DNA of 64,000 bases from a virus. The stretch covers positions 1 to 64,000 of the IMG/VR virus record IMGVR_UViG_3300027969_002424; one strand, written 5' to 3'. Numbering within the stretch: position 1 is the first letter of the stretch; each line of letters opens with the position of its first letter. The notes beneath the pieces were generated by a model. The model saw only the letters and a program-made list of their open reading frames with translations, searched no databases and had not been told where the DNA came from. Positions 49,350 through 55,671 of this stretch are shown piece after piece. A program made the position numbers and the translations under genes.

Positions 49350-49673
49350 TTAAGATCCAGTGTGCAACATTAGGACTTCAGGGTTAGCAGTATTTTGCTC
49401 AAAAGCCTCGATAAAATTGTGATGTGTTTTGGACCGATTGAGCACCGCATTTGCTGCAACAAACAAAGCCGCATAAGTAAGACCATTAATTTCCACAGTA
49501 ATATCTTTGCCAAAGAAGTCTTTGTATGTCAAGAATTTGACACCTTCGTAGGGATGACGGTCGCTAAGATTGTCAATCTCATAGATGGACCAAATAGCAC
49601 TCAATCCCAACTCCTCACGAACGGTCTCGTAGTAGTCAAATTTAGTGTCAAATTCTGTATCTGTCATTTTCAA
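49350..49673 (-). CDS. Hypothetical early-type protein, 107 residues
   Basis: MKMTDTEFDTKFDYYETVRE, SIYEIDNLSDRHPYEGVKFL, then YKDFFGKDITVEINGLTYAA and a helical LFVAANAVLNRSKTHHNF. AAAGGAC is the likely ribosome binding site. It is driven by its own consensus promoter, part of a duplicated promoter cassette. No family recognised; candidate early host-takeover protein by position. Confidence 0.55.
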   Translation of the reverse strand: MKMTDTEFDTKFDYYETVREELGLSAIWSIYEIDNLSDRHPYEGVKFLTYKDFFGKDITVEINGLTYAALFVAANAVLNRSKTHHNFIEAFEQNTANPEVLMLHTGS

Positions 49674-49700
49674 GTCCTTTAATTAACTGTCTAAGTATGT

Positions 49701-49729
49701 ATTATATACCCAAAACCATTTAATGTCAA
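49701..49729 (-). promoter_or_regulatory. Consensus sigma-70 promoter (copy 1 of duplicated cassette)
   Basis: Minus strand TTGACA (49724-49729), 17 nt, TATAAT (49701-49706). The surrounding segment is duplicated at 50012-50068. Confidence 0.9.
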
Positions 49730-49731
49730 CC

Positions 49732-50004
49732 TTAAACTAGGTCCACTTGAATCTGTTTACCGCGGATAGTAGTGCCAAGTCCAGTTGGGATAGCTTTGCG
49801 GTGTGCTTTAGCCAAGTATCGCTCAGCCGCTAGCATTTCCATCGCATCCCAGCACAATACGCGGGCGTTAGTGGTAGCAAACATTTCGGTCATTTGCTGG
49901 ACTGTCATGTACATGCCAATGTCGTTCTCGGAGCCATCGCCCTTGAAAATCACACGGAATTTTTGAGAATTTTTCAAACCTTCAATGATAGTCTTTGTAC
50001 GCAT
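49732..50004 (-). CDS. Hypothetical early-type protein, 90 residues
   Basis: MRTKTIIEGLKNSQKFRVIF, then KGDGSENDIGMYMTVQQMTE, FATTNARVLCWDAMEMLAAE and basic ARKAIPTGLGTTIRGKQIQV-like end. It looks like a compact alpha/beta domain. Ribosome binding site AAAGGAC. Own consensus promoter, matching copy of the duplicated cassette. Not recognised. Confidence 0.55.
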   Translation of the reverse strand: MRTKTIIEGLKNSQKFRVIFKGDGSENDIGMYMTVQQMTEMFATTNARVLCWDAMEMLAAERYLAKAHRKAIPTGLGTTIRGKQIQVDLV

Positions 50005-50037
50005 TTTCTTGTCCTTTAATTAACTGTCTAAGTATGT

Positions 50038-50066
50038 ATTATATACCCAAAACCATTTGTTGTCAA
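50038..50066 (-). promoter_or_regulatory. Consensus sigma-70 promoter (copy 2 of duplicated cassette)
   Basis: Minus strand TTGACA (50061-50066), 17 nt, TATAAT (50038-50043), before ATG 50004. Confidence 0.9.
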
Positions 50067-50069
50067 CCT

Positions 50070-50165
50070 TTAGGGTTTCATCATAAACGCAAAGTAATAG
50101 AAAAACGGGCCAAACATCACCGAAGTGATGATGGCCGCTTGAAGTAGTTCAATTAAGTATTTCAT
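50070..50165 (-). CDS. 31-residue membrane peptide
   Basis: ATG 50165 to TAA 50070: MKYLIELLQAAIITSVMFGP, then a Phe/Tyr-rich stretch and KP at the end; almost wholly hydrophobic, one TM helix. A TATACT -10 box lies exactly 6 nt before the ATG with TTGACA 17 nt further up and no ribosome binding site. The coding sequence contains a stem (catcac/gtgatg flanked by ggcc). Small early TM peptides often block superinfection or modulate host membrane proteins. Confidence 0.6.
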   Translation of the reverse strand: MKYLIELLQAAIITSVMFGPFFYYFAFMMKP

Positions 50166-50171
50166 GTTGTA

Positions 50172-50200
50172 AGTATAGCACAAAACCCATTTATTGTCAA
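50172..50200 (-). promoter_or_regulatory. Sigma-70 promoter of 31-residue membrane peptide
   Basis: Minus strand TTGACA (50195-50200), 17 nt, TATACT (50172-50177); 6 nt to the ATG. The -35 overlaps the end of the radical SAM gene. Confidence 0.8.
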
Positions 50201-51240
50201 CCGTAAGTTATATAGTCTCTTATATTGATTTTTCTTAAGGAATCTTGTTTTTTGACAAAATTATCAAAATCAGTTTGATTGTCATTCCCACTAGCAATTA
50301 AGTTAGAGTAATGATTCAAAGTTGAATTTTCTTCTTTGGTAAATTTTTCTCTAGCTGCCAAAGTAAATGAATTTACACTAGTTATCAAAAGTTCTTTTTT
50401 GTCAGCTATGTTATTGAAACTATGACCTATATTATGTTCTTTCACAAAGTTTATAATATTATCAAAATCATAAATATTCAATGCAGTAAGTGTGGTATAT
50501 AAATTGATACTAACTGCTTCATAATTGCTTGCAAATTTTTTATATTTTTCTAATACATCACAAAAAATATTCCACTTAGTGGGCCATCTCATATATTCTT
50601 GAACTTTTCCTACTCCATCTAGACTTATAGTAATTTGTATGGAGATACCTGTTTCAGCGATAGGAATTAACTCATCCATAAATGAGGTACAATTAGTATT
50701 AACTCTAATTGATTTTATATTTGGTGGCAAACTTTTTAATACTTCTTTTATATTTTTGCTATTGCTTGGTTCGCCACCAGTTAAGTCTAGTTGAGTTATT
50801 CTATCAATGGGCAATACTTTACTATTATAATAAGGAGTAGCATCTCTTATTTCATAATTAGAAGATATTAAAGATGCTATCTTAGTACTAACATGCGGAC
50901 TACAAAATTGACATGCAGTATTACAAATATTATCTAACATTAAATCTACTGTTAGATAATCAATATCAGATTGCATTTTCATATCTTCGTTATAATACAT
51001 CCTATCACTTTTTTGATTAATTTCTTCTTTTTCTTGGCACCGAACGCATTCTTTGGGAAATTTATTTTCTTTAAAAGTATTTTTTATATTTTTCATCCAG
51101 TTACTGTTTATCATTTCGCTATAACTAGAAAAAAAAGGTATATCGTTCATAACGCAACACCCACTGATCACTGCATTTGATCCAAACTCAACATAAGGTG
51201 GTGTAAGTTTAGCATAGTGATCAAGTCTAGCACAGTACAT
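50197..51240 (-). CDS. Radical SAM/twitch-domain protein
   Basis: 347 residues. The radical SAM cluster motif is NICNTACQFCSPH (C-x3-C-x2-C) around 107-119, followed by LDLTGGEPSN (GGE SAM-binding motif), RVNTNCTSF and a SLDG strand. Preceding Cys pairs (CCVMN; KECVRCQEKE) may bind an auxiliary cluster, as in SPASM/twitch enzymes. Similar proteins are widespread in T4-like aquatic phages. The reaction is unknown; peptide or tRNA/nucleotide modification are plausible. It needs an Fe-S cluster that the phage ErpA-like carrier could supply. Overlaps the clpP stop by one base. Confidence 0.85.
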   Translation of the reverse strand: MYCARLDHYAKLTPPYVEFGSNAVISGCCVMNDIPFFSSYSEMINSNWMKNIKNTFKENKFPKECVRCQEKEEINQKSDRMYYNEDMKMQSDIDYLTVDLMLDNICNTACQFCSPHVSTKIASLISSNYEIRDATPYYNSKVLPIDRITQLDLTGGEPSNSKNIKEVLKSLPPNIKSIRVNTNCTSFMDELIPIAETGISIQITISLDGVGKVQEYMRWPTKWNIFCDVLEKYKKFASNYEAVSINLYTTLTALNIYDFDNIINFVKEHNIGHSFNNIADKKELLITSVNSFTLAAREKFTKEENSTLNHYSNLIASGNDNQTDFDNFVKKQDSLRKINIRDYITYG

Positions 51241-51827
51241 TACGGACGCTTTTTCAGTACAGAATCAGCTAATCCGTATGCTACTGCTTCGGTAGCACTC
51301 ATAAAAAAGTCTCGTTCCATATCTTTAGCTAGTTCCTCGTATGTCTTACCAACACTATTGTGGTCAACATAGATTTGTGTAAGACATTTTTTCATAGTTA
51401 TAATTTCTCTGACTTGAATTTCCATGTCGGTAGCTTGACCTCGTGCGCCACCACTGGGCTGATGAATCATATGCCTTGCGTTGGGCAACATATAACGCTT
51501 ACCTTTTGCTCCCGCTTGTGCAAGCAAACTACCCATACTACATGCTTGACCCATGACGATGGTCATAACATCAGGCTTAATGAATTGCATACAATCGTAG
51601 ATTGCCATACCAGCAGTTACACTACCACCTGGGCTATTGATGTAAACACTAATATCCTTCTCGCCTTCGCTTTCTAAGTAAAGCAATTGGGCAACGACTA
51701 GATTTGCCATTTGATCGTGTACTTCGCCCTCAAGCAAAATAACACGGTCACGCAACATGCGGCTGTATATATCATAACTACGCTCACCTTTGCTTGTTTG
51801 TTCTAAAACCATTGGGACTAAACTCAT
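51240..51827 (-). CDS. clpP: ClpP protease subunit
   Basis: 195 residues from ATG 51827 (AAGGAAG upstream; frames further up cross the promoter). The catalytic triad is intact: Ser97 in [11 protein letters not shown], His122 in [10 protein letters not shown] and Asp173 in [11 protein letters not shown], matching E. coli S98/H123/D172 spacing. [17 protein letters not shown] and the N-terminal axial loop [20 protein letters not shown] are normal. It forms the tetradecameric barrel for the phage ClpX and ClpA ATPases or those of the host. Own sigma-70-type promoter. No propeptide is obvious. Confidence 0.96.
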   Translation of the reverse strand: MSLVPMVLEQTSKGERSYDIYSRMLRDRVILLEGEVHDQMANLVVAQLLYLESEGEKDISVYINSPGGSVTAGMAIYDCMQFIKPDVMTIVMGQACSMGSLLAQAGAKGKRYMLPNARHMIHQPSGGARGQATDMEIQVREIITMKKCLTQIYVDHNSVGKTYEELAKDMERDFFMSATEAVAYGLADSVLKKRP

Positions 51828-51846
51828 ATACTTCCTTAAAATTAAA

Positions 51847-51875
51847 AGTATAACAGAAAGATTAGCTAGTTGCAA
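51847..51875 (-). promoter_or_regulatory. Sigma-70-type promoter of clpP
   Basis: Minus strand TTGCAA (51870-51875), 17 nt, TATACT (51847-51852), then AAGGAAG and ATG 51827. Confidence 0.65.
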
Positions 51876-51884
51876 CTATATTGG

Positions 51885-53414
51885 TTACCGTTTGCGTTTT
51901 TCTCTTGTACCTACTTCTTTGGGTTTTGATACTGGGTTGACGATATTTTTAGATGCAGTTGCTAATTGATCAATGCCTGCACTTTTTTCTCGTTTGGCTC
52001 TAGGTGTAGTTGTTGTCTGTTCATCATCTTTTGGCGCACCAGAACCTTTGTCAATTTTAAATGTGTAATTACCTTTTATACCAGTACTATAATATGTTTT
52101 ACCTGCTGATAGATAAACGCCTTTGATGCTTGTACCTGGATAAATTGTATTGAATTCTTGCAGTGTCCATTTACCTTTGCCTTCACTTGCTTTGGTATAC
52201 ATCTGTACTAATGCACCATTGTTTAATATATCAGCAGCAGCTTTACTAAAATTTGTTTTTTCATTTACTTCTTGTGCTGCTTTATGCGCTACTGCTGCCA
52301 TCAAGTGATAATACAAATTAACATTATCTGGGTCATCTGTGTTACGTTCTTCTGCTAACTTTGTTAAATTATCACTAAGTCCAAGTTGTCCAAGATTATC
52401 TAAACTAACAGGACCTATTTTCTTAAATGCTCTGATCATTTCAACATCGTCTGGACTAATGATACCATAACGTACACCCAGCATCAATGGAGAACCTGCT
52501 TGTCCTGCATCTTGTATCTCACGTAATATATCAACTACTTCTTTATGTTTGTTTAAGAATTTTCCACCATCCGGGGTTTCTGCTATCTTATCAATCTGAT
52601 CAATCAAATTACTTGCGCTAGCTGTAGCACCTTTGCCACCTTTTGTACTAACTAATACGCTACCACCTTGACTATTAGTTATAACGCTATCACTAAGTCC
52701 TGCTGTTTTACTATCATCAAAACTAATCAATGTCTTTTGAAATGTTCCACCTAAAAACTTATTTGCAGCTTCACCGGCATTACCGGTGTATTGACCTTTT
52801 TGCAATGCTATTGGTTGTAGTATCTCACAGAAGTAATCACGAAAAGCCGAAAAGCTAACTCCCTCAGGTGCTTCAAATGATATTGGTAATGGTTGTCCTA
52901 TTGCGATATTATGTGCTAGTGCATACAATGGACTATCTGTTCCTAAACTGCTAGCAAGTTGATTCATTATCTTTGAGATAGTTAAATCAAGTTTGTCAGT
53001 TAATAAATCTTGTGGACTTAAGCCAGCATCTGCTTTTGCTGCTGCTTTACCGCCAAACTTATATGTTGAACCATCTACTGTGAATGTGTTTGATACTTTG
53101 TTATCAGTAAGTGAGGGCTTAACTTCTTGTAGATATTGTCCAATAACAAAAGTACCAAATGAGATTATTGCAAACCCACCTGTACGTCCAGAACGACTAT
53201 TTTGCCATTGAATATCTGGAACTTGTTGTTCAATTTGAATTAATGCTTGATCTAATTCTTCGGGTGTAAATTTGCCACCACCTTCCGGGAAGAATTTAAT
53301 ATCGTTAAATATTGCTTCATCACCGTTTTCATTTTTGAAAACGTCGCCTGGTTTGCGACCTGCTAATCCTGTACTTTCGTTCAGTTGGTCTAATAATGTT
53401 ATAAATTCACGCAT
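51885..53414 (-). CDS. Large probable packaged protein with MREFITLLDQLNES leader
   Basis: 509 residues. The start resembles the T4 packaged-protein leader. Folded parts include YGIISPDDVEMIRAFKKIG and KGKWTLQEFNTIYPGTSIKG; residues about 110-140 (NTFTVDGSTYKFGGKAAAKA) and about 245-270 (GGSVLVSTKGGKGATAS) are Gly/Ser/Lys-rich. The last 60 residues are basic and disordered (TTTTPRAKREKSAGIDQLAT, ...KEVGTREKRKR). VSTKGGKG could bind phosphate, but no catalytic family is recognised. Expressed late from GATAAATA 7 nt upstream. Likely injected or head-internal. Confidence 0.5.
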   Translation of the reverse strand: MREFITLLDQLNESTGLAGRKPGDVFKNENGDEAIFNDIKFFPEGGGKFTPEELDQALIQIEQQVPDIQWQNSRSGRTGGFAIISFGTFVIGQYLQEVKPSLTDNKVSNTFTVDGSTYKFGGKAAAKADAGLSPQDLLTDKLDLTISKIMNQLASSLGTDSPLYALAHNIAIGQPLPISFEAPEGVSFSAFRDYFCEILQPIALQKGQYTGNAGEAANKFLGGTFQKTLISFDDSKTAGLSDSVITNSQGGSVLVSTKGGKGATASASNLIDQIDKIAETPDGGKFLNKHKEVVDILREIQDAGQAGSPLMLGVRYGIISPDDVEMIRAFKKIGPVSLDNLGQLGLSDNLTKLAEERNTDDPDNVNLYYHLMAAVAHKAAQEVNEKTNFSKAAADILNNGALVQMYTKASEGKGKWTLQEFNTIYPGTSIKGVYLSAGKTYYSTGIKGNYTFKIDKGSGAPKDDEQTTTTPRAKREKSAGIDQLATASKNIVNPVSKPKEVGTREKRKR

Positions 53415-53421
53415 AGTTTAG

Positions 53422-53429
53422 TATTTATC
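53422..53429 (-). promoter_or_regulatory. T4-late-type promoter element GATAAATA
   Basis: Minus-strand GATAAATA, 7 nt before ATG 53414. Confidence 0.6.
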
Positions 53430-53485
53430 TATAGGAAAAATTATAAATTTATTGCCCGATAGTAAATACAATGAAGGAGAAAATT

Positions 53486-53803
53486 ATGTTAAAATTTCTA
53501 AAAAGTCTGTTTGGTATGGGACCATATAGCGAGAGTCGCCCGATTGATGCAGTTGCACCTGGTGCAGCACCTTATAAGGTACCAGAACCCGCTGCAACTA
53601 CGCCGATTCCGTATGTTCCCGAATCACCACTTGTGAAGTTAGGTCCTGAGCCTACCGCAGTGCCGGTCGTTGAAACTACACCTAAGCCAAAAGCAGTAGC
53701 TAAACCGAAAGCAACAAAGCCAGCTGTAAAGCCAGCAGCTAAAGCACCAGCTAAGCCAAAAGCACCAGCAACAAAAAAGCCTAAGATTAGCATTGCTAAG
53801 TAA
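53486..53803 (+). CDS. Basic Lys/Ala/Pro-repeat protein (histone-H1-tail-like)
   Basis: 105 residues from ATG 53486 (GAAGGAG upstream). An amphipathic N-terminus MLKFLKSLFGMGPYSE, a Pro-rich middle and a C-terminal half made of KPKA/KPAVKPAAKAPAK repeats. Such tails resemble histone H1 and bacterial AlgP-like DNA-condensing proteins. It could bind packaged DNA, or the N-terminal helix could anchor it at a membrane. It overlaps nothing but abuts the dead metallophosphatase gene (TAA then ATG). Confidence 0.6.
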   Translation: MLKFLKSLFGMGPYSESRPIDAVAPGAAPYKVPEPAATTPIPYVPESPLVKLGPEPTAVPVVETTPKPKAVAKPKATKPAVKPAAKAPAKPKAPATKKPKISIAK

Positions 53804-54508
53804 ATGAATACGATAGGGTTTGACTTAATAAGTGACTTGAATCTAATCCCTGAGGATAGTTTCAATTGGGAAGGTAAAGCAACTAGTTTATACTGTATAA
53901 TAGCAGGAAACATTAGTCAAGATTTACGCACTATTAAGCAAACCTTATCTCATTTATCTAAATTCTATCAAGGTGTATTCTATACGTTAGGTTCACTAGA
54001 ATATCATAACACTGATGTTGTAGCTAAACGCACAGACGAAATACACAAAGCCTGCAAAAGTATACGCAATTTAGCAATCATGCATCATCATGTAGTAGTG
54101 ATTGATGGCATTGCTATCATAGGTGCTAATGGTTGGTATGGAAACACAGTAGAAACTGATGATGTTGTAGTCAATGCTATAGTTGAAGTACATCGCAATG
54201 AAGATTTGATCTATCTAAAGAGTACCATTGAACGCTTACAAAAACATTTAGATGTTAAAAAAATTGTAGTAGTCTCTAACTCTGCGCCCAATGAAGAATT
54301 GTATTTTGGGGAACATCCAAAGCATTTAGAAAATCAATTACACATGAGTATGAGTTTAATATCCGATACTGAAAACAAAGTATCGCACTGGTTATACGGC
54401 ACATATGGAAAAGTAGTTGACACCAATATCAATGGCATCAACTACATAAACAACGGGTGTTTTAAAAGAAACCCTTATTGGGCTAAAAGAATAGAAATTA
54501 CTCTTTAA
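53804..54508 (+). CDS. Catalytically dead calcineurin-like phosphoesterase homologue
   Basis: 234 residues with the strand order of a metallophosphoesterase but nearly every metal ligand replaced: SDLNL (10-14) for D-x-H, AGNIS (34-38) for G-D, LGSLEYH (62-68) for G-N-H-E, VVSNSAP (157-161 region) for the G-H-H/V-x-H motif, and LYGTYGK (197-203) for G-H-x-H. The hydrophobic framework (IIGANGWYG, INYINNGCFKRN) is kept, and the frame is intact for over 230 codons, so this is not random decay. An active relative is encoded at 46.4 kb. Best seen as a pseudo-phosphatase retained for binding or regulation. Confidence 0.65.
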   Translation: MNTIGFDLISDLNLIPEDSFNWEGKATSLYCIIAGNISQDLRTIKQTLSHLSKFYQGVFYTLGSLEYHNTDVVAKRTDEIHKACKSIRNLAIMHHHVVVIDGIAIIGANGWYGNTVETDDVVVNAIVEVHRNEDLIYLKSTIERLQKHLDVKKIVVVSNSAPNEELYFGEHPKHLENQLHMSMSLISDTENKVSHWLYGTYGKVVDTNINGINYINNGCFKRNPYWAKRIEITL

Positions 54509-54810
54509 GCCTCTGCTTCAACTTTAATTTGAAGTGGATAACCTTGACTACGTGCTTCTAACGTAACCTCAATACCTTTTTGTTCTGCAATTTCATAAGG
54601 CAGTACAGCAACTACAGCACTACCTTCTTCATGGATATTGTGTGTAATTGTACTAGCAGTATCTTGATTATAATTAAAGTAATCAATTAAACTACCTACG
54701 ACAAACTCTATACTAGTTACATTATCATTGATGTAAATGATTTTGTACAATGGAGGCTCAGCCAATGCTAGATTAGGTTTGATTTTGATTTTTGTTTCCG
54801 TTTTAGACAT
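54505..54810 (-). CDS. clpS: ClpS adaptor protein
   Basis: 101 residues from ATG 54810; the frame upstream runs into a terminator, so this internal Met is chosen. The ClpS core is PPLYKIIYINDNVTSIEFVV, ITHNIHEEGSAVVAVLPYEI and a helical GIEVTLEARSQGYPLQIKVE end. The residues lining the N-degron pocket are largely kept (N28, D29, T32, H60), except D to N at residue 30 and M to I at 34. ClpS hands N-degron substrates to ClpA, and this phage also encodes ClpA and ClpP, so a phage N-end-rule pathway is possible. Converges with the preceding plus-strand gene by 4 nt. Confidence 0.88.
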   Translation of the reverse strand: MSKTETKIKIKPNLALAEPPLYKIIYINDNVTSIEFVVGSLIDYFNYNQDTASTITHNIHEEGSAVVAVLPYEIAEQKGIEVTLEARSQGYPLQIKVEAEA

Positions 54811-54835
54811 AGTTAGTTTATATGTGTTAGTTATA

Positions 54836-54866
54836 AAAAGTGTGTAGTCACCATAACTACACACTT
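54836..54866 (-). terminator. Intrinsic terminator after hsp20-like gene
   Basis: Perfect 11-bp stem AAGTGTGTAGT / ACTACACACTT with a 7-nt loop; on the minus strand it is followed by TTTTATAAC. It closes transcription from the hsp20 gene (54878). Confidence 0.82.
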
Positions 54867-54877
54867 ATGCTATTATA

Positions 54878-55342
54878 CTATTTAGTATAGGTAATAGCAA
54901 TAGACTTGGGCTTTTTCTCTTCAGGAATTTCACGTTTTAAGTGAACATTAAGAATACCCAATTCTAAATGAGCATTAGAAATTTCTACATAATCAGCAAG
55001 TTGAAATTCACGACGGAAGTTTCGTTCGCTGATTCCTTTGTGTAGATAATTAACCTCATTTGTCTCAACTGTATCCGCAGCATGATTACCTTCAATTATT
55101 AAGAAATTTTTGTCTTTTGTAACTGACAGGTTATCGTGACCAAATCCCGCAACAGCAATACTAATCATATACTCGTCCTCATTTATTTGGATTACATTAT
55201 ACGGGGGATAGTGTGAATTGGAATTTAGATGTTGAGAATGCATTCTGTTCAACTCGTCAAACATAGTATCAAAACCGATACCAAATTTGTGTAGTTGTGG
55301 AATGTCAATGGTGCGAAGGTGTAAAGTTTTTGTGTTTGTCAT
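54878..55342 (-). CDS. hsp20: Small heat-shock protein Hsp20 (IbpA-like)
   Basis: 154 residues. The alpha-crystallin domain spans about 48-140: YPPYNVIQINEDEYMISIAV, GFGHDNLSVTKDKNFLIIEG, ISERNFRREFQLADYVEIS and HLELGILNVHLKREIPEEKK, with the usual C-terminal I-x-I as IAITYTK nearby. Small heat-shock proteins hold unfolding proteins for DnaK/ClpB refolding. AAAGGAG precedes the start, and the leader RNA can form a hairpin (55377-55400). Part of the chaperone/Clp cluster with clpS, clpX and rpsU. Confidence 0.92.
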   Translation of the reverse strand: MTNTKTLHLRTIDIPQLHKFGIGFDTMFDELNRMHSQHLNSNSHYPPYNVIQINEDEYMISIAVAGFGHDNLSVTKDKNFLIIEGNHAADTVETNEVNYLHKGISERNFRREFQLADYVEISNAHLELGILNVHLKREIPEEKKPKSIAITYTK

Positions 55343-55376
55343 TTGTTTTCTCCTTTATAAGCAAGATGACTATTAA

Positions 55377-55400
55377 GTAGACCCGATTATCGGCATCTAC
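55377..55400 (-). promoter_or_regulatory. Inverted repeat in hsp20 leader
   Basis: Minus strand GTAGA-TG-CCGA-TAA-TCGG-G-TCTAC forms a two-part stem about 35 nt before the hsp20 start. A late-like AATAAATA and a TATAAT-like box overlap upstream (55407-55417). It may regulate hsp20 translation, but it does not cover the ribosome binding site. Confidence 0.35.
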
Positions 55401-55449
55401 AATGAGTATTTATTATACTAAAAATACGCAAAAAATTCTACTATTTAGG

Positions 55450-55671
55450 TCAAAATAGTTTTTTGGGAAGACTTTGGTCACGTAAGTATTTTTGCCATCT
55501 GCGTTTGGCTAGACCTTTATCTACTTTACGCTGTATACTAGGCTTGACATATTGTTCCCGATCACGCAATTCCTGCAATAGGTTTTGGTCTGTAATCTTC
55601 TTTTTAAACTTCCGTAATGCTTTTTCAACATTTCCATCTGTTACAATAACTCGTCTTCCTTTAATACTCAT
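55450..55671 (-). CDS. rpsU: Ribosomal protein bS21 homologue
   Basis: 73 residues, size and sequence of bacterial S21: [40 protein letters not shown] and [11 protein letters not shown]. Cellular S21 helps the ribosome read Shine-Dalgarno sequences. Phage copies, known from aquatic phages, may remodel host ribosomes to favour phage mRNA. The start overlaps the clpX stop by ATGA, so the two are produced together. Confidence 0.93.
   Translation of the reverse strand: MSIKGRRVIVTDGNVEKALRKFKKKITDQNLLQELRDREQYVKPSIQRKVDKGLAKRRWQKYLRDQSLPKKLF

Larger units (their letters stand above)
49676..50068 (-). repeat. Two near-identical promoter-leader segments
   Basis: About 57 nt around 49676-49732 (tcctttaattaactgtctaa..., through the promoter) recur at about 50012-50068 with two mismatches. 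Each lies upstream of a different small gene, so the duplicated unit is a promoter plus ribosome-binding leader. Confidence 0.85.
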
